Shown here: positions 51,523 through 62,093 of the stretch, one piece after another
How positions within the stretch are numbered: position 1 is the first letter of the stretch
How the letters are laid out: the number at the start of each line of letters is the position of its first letter
NCBI RefSeq assembly: GCF_963576545.1
Contig: NW_026870491.1
Coordinates: 186,001 to 250,000, forward strand
DNA length: 64,000 nucleotides
From: Limanda limanda
Taxonomy: Eukaryota > Chordata > Actinopteri > Pleuronectiformes > Pleuronectidae
Reading direction: 5' to 3'
The notes under the pieces: model-generated
Told to the model about the DNA's origin: nothing
The model's input: only the letters and a program-made list of their open reading frames with translations
Databases searched by the model: none
Program-made: the position numbers and the translations under genes

Positions 51523-54082
51523 TTGAATAACTTTTTTTGTGAAGGTCGGAGAGACTTGCAAGTAGGCTCTACCCCCACTAAATGGGGTAGCGCGCATCGA
51601 TCGGTACCATCCTTGAGCTTCTCCGACTTTCGGAAGGGTTAGGGTTAGGGTTAGGGATGAAAGCACATAGGAGAAAGAGATATTCTTGAATAACTTTTTT
51701 TGTGAAGGTCGGAGAGACTTGGAAAGTGGTTGCATCTGGACTAATTTGGGTCCTGCGGATCGATTGGTACCATCCCCGAGCTTGTACGACCTTCGGAAGA
51801 GGTCGACCGACGAAATTCCCCCAAATCTGAGGAGATATTCTTGAATAACTTTTTTTGTGAAGGTCGGAGAGACTTGCAAGTAGGCTCTACTCCCACTAAA
51901 TGGGGTTGCGCGCATCGATCGGTACCATTCTTGAGCTTCTCCGACTTTCGGAAGGGTTAGGGTTAGGGTTAGGGATGAAAGCACATAGGAGAAAGAGATA
52001 TTCTTGAATAACTTTTTTTGTGAAGGTCGGAGAGACTTGCAAGTAGGCTCTACCCCCACTAAATGGGGTAGCGCGCATCGATCGGTACCATCCTTGAGCT
52101 TCTCCGACTTTCGGAAGGGTTAGGGTTAGGGTTAGGGATGAAAGCACATAGGAGAAAGAGATATTCTTGAATAACTTTTTTTGTGAAGGTCGGAGAGACT
52201 TGGAAAGTGGTTGCATCTGGACTAATTTGGGTCCTGCGGATCGATTGGTACCATCCCCGAGCTTGTACGACCTTCGGAAGAGGTCGACCGACGAAATTCC
52301 CCCAAATCTGAGGAGATATTCTTGAATAACTTTTTTTGTGAAGGTCGGAGAGACTTGCAAGTAGGCTCTACCCCCACTAAATGGGGTTGCGCGCATCGAT
52401 CAGTACCATCTTTGAGCTTCTCCGACTTTCGGAAGGGTTAGGGTTAGGGTTAGGGATGAAAGCACATAGGAGAAAGACATATTCTTGAATAACTTTTTTT
52501 GTGAAGGTCGGAGAGACTTGGAAAGTGGTTGCATCTGGACTAATTTGGGTCCTGCGGATCGATTGGTACCATCCCCGAGCTTGTACGACCTTCGGAAGAG
52601 GTCGACCGACGAAATTCCCCCAAATCTGAGGAGATATTCTTGAATAACTTTTTTTGTGAAGGTCGGAGAGACTTGCAAGTAGGCTCTACCCCCACTAAAT
52701 GGGGTAGCGCGCATCGATCGGTACCATCATTGAGCTTCTCCGACTTTCGGAAGGGTTAGGGTTAGGGTTAGGGATGAAAGCACATAGGAGAAAGAGATAT
52801 TCTTGAATAACTTTTTTTGTGAAGGTCGGAGAGACTTGCAAGTAGGCTCTACCCCCACTAAATGGGGTAGCGCGCATCGATCGGTACCATCCTTGAGCTT
52901 CTCCGACTTTCGGAAGGGTTAGGGTTAGGGTTAGGGATGAAAGCACATAGGAGAAAGAGATATTCTTGAATAACTTTTTTTGTGAAGGTCGGAGAGACTT
53001 GGAAAGTGGTTGCATCTGGACTAATTTGGGTCCTGCGGATCGATTGGTACCATCCCCGAGCTTGTACGACCTTCGGAAGAGGTCGACCGACGAAATTCCC
53101 CCAAATCTGAGGAGATATTCTTGAATAACTTTTTTTGTGAAGGTCGGAGAGACTTGCAAGTAGGCTCTACCCCCACTAAATGGGGTTGCGCGCATCGATC
53201 GGTACCATTCTTGAGCTTCTCCGACTTTCGGAAGGGTTAGGGTTAGGGTTAGGGATGAAAGCACATAGGAGAAAGAGATATTCTTGAATAACTTTTTTTG
53301 TGAAGGTCGGAGAGACTTGCAAGTAGGCTCTACCCCCACTAAATGGGGTAGCGCGCATCGATCGGTACCATCCTTGAGCTTCTCCGACTTTCGGAAGGGT
53401 TAGGGTTAGGGTTAGGGATGAAAGCACATAGGAGAAAGAGATATTCTTGAATAACTTTTTTTGTGAAGGTCGGAGAGACTTGGAAAGTGGTTGCATCTGG
53501 ACTAATTTGGGTCCTGCGGATCGATTGGTACCATCCCCGAGCTTGTACGACCTTCGGAAGAGGTCGACCGACGAAATTCCCCCAAATCTGAGGAGATATT
53601 CTTGAATAACTTTTTTTGTGAAGGTCGGAGAGACTTGCAAGTAGGCTCTACCCCCACTAAATGGGGTAGCGCGCATCGATCGGTACCATCCTTGAGCTTC
53701 TACGACTTTCGGAAGGGTTAGGGTTAGGGTTAGGGATGAAAGCACATAGGAGAAAGAGATATTCTTGAATAACTTTTTTTGTGAAGGTCGGAGAGACTTG
53801 CAAGTAGGCTCTACCCCCACTAAATGGGGTAGCGCGCATCGATCGGTACCATCCTTGAGCTTCTCCGACTTTCGGAAGGGTTAGGGTTAGGGTTAGGGAT
53901 GAAAGCACATAGGAGAAAGAGATATTCTTGAATAACTTTTTTTGTGAAGGTCGGAGAGACTTGGAAAGTGGTTGCATCTGGACTAATTTGGGTCCTGCGG
54001 ATCGATTGGTACCATCCCCGAGCTTGTACGACCTTCGGAAGAGGTCGACCGACGAAATTCCCCCAAATCTGAGGAGATATTC
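51523..54082 (+). repeat. Mosaic segment 2: copy of 16635-19674 minus one trimer
   Basis: 51523-53601 follows 16635-18713 at a shift of 34,888, with the markers CTACTCC (51841), GACATATTC before the B at 52485, and CATCATTG (52640). At 53602 it jumps to the CTACGAC A equivalent to 19194 (shift 34,408). Compared with the superunit, 480 bp (18714-19193, one trimer with the short B) are missing. Confidence 0.82.
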
Positions 54083-56004
54083 TTGAATAACTTTTTTTGT
54101 GAAGGTCGGAGAGACTTGCAAGTAGGCTCTACCCCCACTAAATGGGGTTGCGCGCATCGATCGGTACCATTCTTGAGCTTCTCCGACTTTCGGAAGGGTT
54201 AGGGTTAGGGTTAGGGATGAAAGCACATAGGAGAAAGAGATATTCTTGAATAACTTTTTTTGTGAAGGTCGGAGAGACTTGCAAGTAGGCTCTACCCCCA
54301 CTAAATGGGGTAGCGCGCATCGATCGGTACCATTCTTGAGCTTCTCCGACTTTCGGAAGGGTTAGGGTTAGGGTTAGGGATGAAAGCACATAGGAGAAAG
54401 AGATATTCTTGAATAACTTTTTTTGTGAAGGTCGGAGAGACTTGGAAAGTGGTTGCATCTGGACTAATTTGGGTCCTGCGGATCGATTGGTACCATCCCC
54501 GAGCTTGTACGACCTTCGGAAGAGGTCGACCGACGAAATTCCCCCAAATCTGAGGAGATATTCTTGAATAACTTTTTTTGTGAAGGTCGGAGAGACTTGC
54601 AAGTAGGCTCTACCCCCACTAAATGGGGTTGCGCGCATCGATCAGTACCATCTTTGAGCTTCTCCGACTTTCGGAAGGGTTAGGGTTAGGGTTAGGGATG
54701 AAAGCACATAGGAGAAAGAGATATTCTTGAATAACTTTTTTTGTGAAGGTCGGAGAGACTTGCAAGTAGGCTCTACCCCCACTAAATGGGGTAGCGCGCA
54801 TCGATCGGTACCATCCTTGAGCTTCTCCGACTTTCGGAAGGGTTAGGGTTAGGGTTAGGGATGAAAGCACATAGGAGAAAGAGATATTCTTGAATAACTT
54901 TTTTTTGAAGGTCGGAGAGACTTGGAAAGTGGTTGCATCTGGACTAATTTGGGTCCTGCGGATCGATTGGTACCATCCCCGAGCTTGTACGACCTTCGGA
55001 AGAGGTCGACCGACGAAATTCCCCCAAATCTGAGGAGATATTCTTGAATAACTTTTTTTGTGAAGGTCGGAGAGACTTGCAAGTAGGCTCTACCCCCACT
55101 AAATGGGGTTGCGCGCATCGATCGGTACCATTCTTGAGCTTCTCCGACTTTCGGAAGGGTTAGGGTTAGGGTTAGGGATGAAAGCACATAGGAGAAAGAG
55201 ATATTCTTGAATAACTTTTTTTGTGAAGGTCGGAGAGACTTGCAAGTAGGCTCTACCCCCACTAAATGGGGTAGCGCGCATCGATCGGTACCATTCTTGA
55301 GCTTCTCCGACTTTCGGAAGGGTTAGGGTTAGGGTTAGGGATGAAAGCACATAGGAGAAAGAGATATTCTTGAATAACTTTTTTTGTGAAGGTCGGAGAG
55401 ACTTGGAAAGTGGTTGCATCTGGACTAATTTGGGTCCTGCGGATCGATTGGTACCATCCCCGAGCTTGTACGACCTTCGGAAGAGGTCGACCGACGAAAT
55501 TCCCCCAAATCTGAGGAGATATTCTTGAATAACTTTTTTTGTGAAGGTCGGAGAGACTTGCAAGTAGGCTCTACCCCCACTAAATGGGGTTGCGCGCATC
55601 GATCAGTACCATCTTTGAGCTTCTCCGACTTTCGGAAGGGTTAGGGTTAGGGTTAGGGATGAAAGCACATAGGAGAAAGAGATATTCTTGAATAACTTTT
55701 TTTGTGAAGGTCGGAGAGACTTGCAAGTAGGCTCTACCCCCACTAAATGGGGTAGCGCGCATCGATCGGTACCATCTTTGAGCTTCTCCGACTTTCGGAA
55801 GGGTTAGGGTTAGGGTTAGGGATGAAAGCACATAGGAGAAAGAGATATTCTTGAATAACTTTTTTTTGAAGGTCGGAGAGACTTGGAAAGTGGTTGCATC
55901 TGGACTAATTTGGGTCCTGCGGATCGATTGGTACCATCCCCGAGCTTGTACGACCTTCGGAAGAGGTCGACCGACGAAATTCCCCCAAATCTGAGGAGAT
56001 ATTC
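54083..56004 (+). repeat. 961-bp tandem duplication (two six-monomer units)
   Basis: 54083-55043 and 55044-56004 share the order A3 A1 B A2 A1 B(154) and the unusual CATTCTTG in both the A3 and the following A1. The second unit adds CATCTTTG in its last A (55688). This arrangement does not occur in the 23.8-kb superunit. Confidence 0.83.
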
Positions 56005-58401
56005 TTGAATAACTTTTTTTGTGAAGGTCGGAGAGACTTGCAAGTAGGCTCTACCCCCACTAAATGGGGTTGCGCGCATCGATCGGTACCATCCTTGAGC
56101 TTCTCCGACTTTCGGAAGGGTTAGGGTTAGGGTTAGGGATGAAAGCACATAGGAGAAAGAGATATTCTTGAATAACTTTTTTTGTGAAGGTCGGAGAGAC
56201 TTGCAAGTAGGCTCTACCCCCACTAAATGGGGTAGCGCGCATCGATCGGTACCATCCTTGAGCTTCTCCGACGTTCGGAAGGGTTAGGGTTAGGGTTAGG
56301 GATGAAAGCACATAGGAGAAAGAGATATTCTTGAATAACTTTTTTTGTGAAGGTCGGAGAGACTTGGAAAGTGGTTGCATCTGGACTAATTTGGGTCCTG
56401 CAGATCGATTGGTACCATCCCCGAGCTTGTACGACCTTCGGAAGAGGTCGACCGACGAAATTCCCCCAAATCTGAGGAGATATTCTTGAATAACTTTTTT
56501 TGTGAAGGTCGGAGAGACTTGCAAGTAGGCTCTACCCCCACTAAATGGGGTAGCGCGCATCGATCGGTACCATCCTTGAGCTTCTCCGACTTTCGGAAGG
56601 GTTAGGGTTAGGGTTAGGGATGAAAGCACATAGGAGAAAGAGATATTCTTGAATAACTTTTTTTGTGAAGGTCGGAGAGACTTGGAAAGTGGTTGCATCT
56701 GGACTAATTTGGGTCCTGCGGATCGATTGGTACCATCCCCGAGCTTGTACGACCTTCGGAAGAGGTCGACCGACGAAATTCCCCCAAATCTGAGGAGATA
56801 TTCTTGAATAACTTTTTTTGTGAAGGTTGGAGAGACTTGCAAGTAGGCTCTACCCCCACTAAATGGGGTTGCGCGCATCGATCAGTACCATCCTTGAGCT
56901 TCTCCGACTTTCGGAAGGGTTAGGGTTAGGGTTAGGGATGAAAGCACATAGGAGAAAGAGATATTCTTGAATAACTTTTTTTGTGAAGGTCGGAGAGACT
57001 TGGAAAGTGGTTGCATCTGGACTAATTTGGGTCCTGCGGATCGATTGGTACCATCCCCGAGCTTGTACGACCTTCGGAAGAGGTCGACCGACGAAATTCC
57101 CCCAAATCTGAGGAGATATTCTTGAATAACTTTTTTTGTGAAGGTCGGAGAGACTTGCAAGTAGGCTCTACCCCCACTAAATGGGGTTGCGCGCATCGAT
57201 CAGTACCATCCTTGAGCTTCTCCGACTTTCGGAAGGGTTAGGGTTAGGGTTAGGGATGAAAGCACATAGGAGAAAGAGATATTCTTGAATAACTTTTTTT
57301 GTGAAGGTCGGAGAGACTTGCAAGTAGGCTCTACCCCCACTAAATGGGGTAGCGCGCATCGATCGGTACCATCCTTGAGCTTCTCCGACTTTCGGAAGGG
57401 TTAGGGTTAGGGTTAGGGATGAAAGCACATAGGAGAAAGAGATATTCTTGAATAACCTTTTTTGTGAAGGTCGGAGAGACTTGGAAAGTGGTTGCATCTG
57501 GACTAATTTGGGTCCTGCGGATCGATTGGTACCATCCCCGAGCTTGTACGACCTTCGGAAGAGGTCGACCGACGAAATTCCCCCAAATCTGAGGAGATAT
57601 TCTTGAATAACTTTTTTTGTGAAGGTCGGAGAGACTTGCAAGTAGGCTCTACCCCCACTAAATGGGGTTGCGCGCATCGATCAGTACCATCCTTGAGCTT
57701 CTCCGACTTTCGGAAGGGTTAGGGTTAGGGTTAGGGATGAAAGCACATAGGAGAAAGAGATATTCTTGAATAACTTTTTTTGTGAAGGTCGGAGAGACTT
57801 GGAAAGTGGTTGCATCTGGACTAATTTGGGTCCTGCGGATCGATTGGTACCATCCCCGAGCTTGTACGACCTTCGGAAGAGGTCGACCGACGAAATTCCC
57901 CCAAATCTGAGGAGATATTCTTGAATAACTTTTTTTGTGAAGGTCGGAGAGACTTGCAAGTAGGCTCTACCCCCACTAAATGGGGTTGCGCGCATCGATC
58001 GGTACCATTCTTGAGCTTCTCCGACTTTCGGAAGGGTTAGGGTTAGGGTTAGGGATGAAAGCACATAGGAGAAAGAGATATTCTTGAATAACTTTTTTTG
58101 TGAAGGTCGGAGAGACTTGCAAGTAGGCTCTACCCCCACTAAATGGGGTAGCGCGCATCGATCGGTACCATCCTTGAGCTTCTCCGACTTTCGGAAGGGT
58201 TAGGGTTAGGGTTAGGGATGAAAGCACATAGGAGAAAGAGATATTCTTGAATAACTTTTTTTGTGAAGGTCGGAGAGACTTGGAAAGTGGTTGCATCTGG
58301 ACTAATTTGGGTCCTGCGGATCGATTGGTACCATCCCCGAGCTTGTACGACCTTCGGAAGAGGTCGACCGACGAAATTCCCCCAAATCTGAGGAGATATT
58401 C
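56005..58401 (+). repeat. Mosaic segment 3: copy of 47520-49916 (and 23683-26079)
   Basis: It matches 47520-49916 at a shift of 8,485 bp: GACGTTCGG (56168), CTGCAGATC (56331), AAGGTTGG (56804), AACCTTTTTTG (57448), CATTCTTG (57921). The match ends at 58402, where an A3 with CTACTCC stands in place of the AAGGTTGG A2. Confidence 0.85.
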
Positions 58402-59844
58402 TTGAATAACTTTTTTTGTGAAGGTCGGAGAGACTTGCAAGTAGGCTCTACTCCCACTAAATGGGGTTGCGCGCATCGATCGGTACCATCCTTGAGCTTC
58501 TCCGACTTTCGGAAGGGTTAGGGTTAGGGTTAGGGATGAAAGCACATAGGAGAAAGAGATATTCTTGAATAACTTTTTTTGTGAAGGTCGGAGAGACTTG
58601 CAAGTAGGCTCTACCCCCACTAAATGGGGTAGCGCGCATCGATCGGTACCATCCTTGAGCTTCTCCGACTTTCGGAAGGGTTAGGGTTAGGGTTAGGGAT
58701 GAAAGCACATAGGAGAAAGAGATATTCTTGAATAACTTTTTTTGTGAAGGTCGGAGAGACTTGGAAAGTGGTTGCATCTGGACTAATTTGGGTCCTGCGG
58801 ATCGATTGGTACCATCCCCGAGCTTGTACGACCTTCGGAAGAGGTCGACCGACGAAATTCCCCCAAATCTGAGGAGATATTCTTGAATAACTTTTTTTGT
58901 GAAGGTCGGAGAGACTTGCAAGTAGGCTCTACCCCCACTAAATGGGGTTGCGCGCATCGATCGGTACCATCCTTGAGCTTCTCCGACTTTCGGAAGGGTT
59001 AGGGTTAGGGTTAGGGATGAAAGCACATAGGAGAAAGAGATATTCTTGAATAACTTTTTTTGTGAAGGTCGGAGAGACTTGCAAGTAGGCTCTACCCCCA
59101 CTAAATGGGGTAGCGCGCATCGATCGGTACCATCTTTGAGCTTCTCCGACTTTCGGAAGGGTTAGGGTTAGGGTTAGGGATGAAAGCACATAGGAGAAAG
59201 AGATATTCTTGAATAACTTTTTTTGTGAAGGTCGGAGAGACTTGGAAAGTGGTTGCATCTGGACTAATTTGGGTCCTGCAGATCGATTGGTACCATCCCC
59301 GAGCTTGTACGACCTTCGGAAGAGGTCGACCGACGAAATTCCCCCAAATCTGAGGAGATATTCTTGAATAACTTTTTTTGTGAAGGTCGGAGAGACTTGC
59401 AAGTAGGCTCTACCCCCACTAAATGGGGTTGCGCGCATCGATCAGTACCATCCTTGAGCTTCTCCGACTTTCGGAAGGGTTAGGGTTAGGGTTAGGGATG
59501 AAAGCACATAGGAGAAAGAGATATTCTTGAATAACTTTTTTTGTGAAGGTCGGAGAGACTTGGAAAGTGGTTGCATCTGGACTAATTTGGGTCCTGCGGA
59601 TCGATTGGTACCATCCCCGAGCTTGTACGACCTTCGAAAGAGGTCGACCGACGAAATTCCCCCAAATCTGAGGAGATATTCTTGAATAACTTTTTTTGTG
59701 AAGGTCGGAGAGACTTGCAAGTAGGCTCTACCCCCACTAAATGGGGTTGCGCGCATCGATCGGTACCATCCTTGAGCTTCTCCGACTTTCGGAAGGGTTA
59801 GGGTTAGGGTTAGGGATGAAAGCACATAGGAGAAAGAGATATTC
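58402..59844 (+). repeat. Mosaic segment 4: nine monomers, unmatched order
   Basis: A3 A1 B A3 A1 B A2 B A3 (1,443 bp). Single markers are known from elsewhere (CTACTCC at 58402, CTGCAGATC at 59209, TTCGAAAG at 59527), but I did not find this combination in the superunit. It is probably derived from a unit variant outside the window. Confidence 0.7.
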
Positions 59845-62093
59845 TTGAATAACTTTTTTTGTGAAGGTCGGAGAGACTTGCAAGTAGGCTCTACCCCCAC
59901 TAAATGGGGTAGCGCGCATCGATCGGTACCATCCTTGAGCTTCTCCGACTTTCGGAAGGGTTAGGGTTAGGGTTAGGGATGAAAGCACATAGGAGAAAGA
60001 CATATTCTTGAATAACTTTTTTTGTGAAGGTCGGAGAGACTTGGAAAGTGGTTGCATCTGGACTAATTTGGGTCCTGCAGATCGATTGGTACCATCCCCG
60101 AGCTTGTACGACCTTCGGAAGAGGTCGACCGACGAAATTCCCCCAAATCTGAGGAGATATTCTTGAATAACTTTTTTTGTGAAGGTCGGAGAGACTTGCA
60201 AGTAGGCTCTACCCCCACTAAATGGGGTTGCGCGCATCGATCAGTACCATCCTTGAGCTTCTCCGACTTTCGGAAGGGTTAGGGTTAGGGTTAGGGATGA
60301 AAGCACATAGGAGAAAGAGATATTCTTGAATAACTTTTTTTGTGAAGGTCGGAGAGACTTGGAAAGTGGTTGCATCTGGACTAATTTGGGTCCTGCGGAT
60401 CGATTGGTACCATCCCCGAGCTTGTACGACCTTCGGAAGAGGTCGACCGACGAAATTCCCCCAAATCTGAGGAGATATTCTTGAATAACTTTTTTTGTGA
60501 AGGTCGGAGAGACTTGCAAGTAGGCTCTACCCCCACTAAATGGGGTTGCGCGCATCGATCAGTACCATCCTTGAGCTTCTCCGACTTTCGGAAGGGTTAG
60601 GGTTAGGGTTAGGGATGAAAGCACATAGGAGAAAGAGATATTCTTGAATAACTTTTTTTGTGAAGGTCGGAGAGACTTGCAAGTAGGCTCTACCCCCACT
60701 AAATGGGGTAGCGCGCATCGATCGGTACCATCCTTGAGCTTCTCCGACTTTCGGAAGGGTTAGGGTTAGGGTTAGGGATGAAAGCACATAGGAGAAAGAG
60801 ATATTCTTGAATAACTTTTTTTTGAAGGTCGGAGAGACTTGGAAAGTGGTTGCATCTGGACTAATTTGGGTCCTGCGGATCGATTGGTACCATCCCCGAG
60901 CTTGTACGACCTTCGGAAGAGGTCGACCGACGAAATTCCCCCAAATCTGAGGAGATATTCTTGAATAACTTTTTTTGTGAAGGTCGGAGAGACTTGCAAG
61001 TAGGCTCTACCCCCACTAAATGGGGTTGCGCGCATCGATCGGTACCATCCTTGAGCTTCTCCGACTTTCGGAAGGGTTAGGGTTAGGGTTAGGGATGAAA
61101 GCACATAGGAGAAAGAGATATTCTTGAATAACTTTTTTTGTGAAGGTCGGAGAGACTTGCAAGTAGGCTCTACCCCCACTAAATGGGGTAGCGCGCATCG
61201 ATCGGTACCATCCTTGAGCTTCTCCGACTTTCGGAAGGGTTAGGGTTAGGGTTAGGGATGAAAGCACATAGGAGAAAGACATATTCTTGAATAACTTTTT
61301 TTGTGAAGGTCGGAGAGACTTGGAAAGTGGTTGCATCTGGACTAATTTGGGTCCTGCGGATCGATTGGTACCATCCCCGAGCTTGTACGACCTTCGGAAG
61401 AGGTCGACCGACGAAATTCCCCCAAATCTGAGGAGATATTCTTGAATAACTTTTTTTGTGAAGGTCGGAGAGACTTGCAAGTAGGCTCTACCCCCACTAA
61501 ATGGGGTAGCGCGCATCGATCGGTACCATCCTTGAGCTTCTCCGACTTTCGGAAGGGTTAGGGTTAGGGTTAGGGATGAAAGCACATAGGAGAAAGAGAT
61601 ATTCTTGAATAACTTTTTTTGTGAAGGTCGGAGAGACTTGCAAGTAGGCTCTACCCCCACTAAATGGGGTTGCGCGCATCGATCAGTACCATCCTTGAGC
61701 TTCTCCGACTTTCGGAAGGGTTAGGGTTAGGGTTAGGAATGAAAGCACATAGGAGAAAGAGATATTCTTGAATAACTTTTTTTGTGAAGGTCGGAGAGAC
61801 TTGCAAGTAGGCTCTACCCCCACTAAATGGGGTAGCGCGCATCGATCGGTACCATCCTTGAGCTTCTCCGACTTTCGGAAGGGTTAGGGTTAGGGTTAGG
61901 GATGAAAGCACATAGGAGAAAGAGATATTCTTGAATAACTTTTTTTGTGAAGGTCGGAGAGACTTGCAAGTAGGCTCTACCCCCACTAAATGGGGTAGCG
62001 CGCATCGATCGGTACCATCCTTGAGCTTCTCCGACTTTCGGAAGGGTTAGGGTTAGGGTTAGGGATGAAAGCACATAGGAGAAAGAGATATTC
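59845..62093 (+). repeat. 2,249-bp tandem unit, copy 1 (14 monomers)
   Basis: It begins A1, B (preceded by GACATATTC, with CTGCAGATC), A2, B, A2, A1, B(154), A3, A1, B(preceded by GACATATTC), A1, and ends in the run 61442-62093 of consecutive A monomers. It includes the odd A2 at 61605. Confidence 0.8.
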
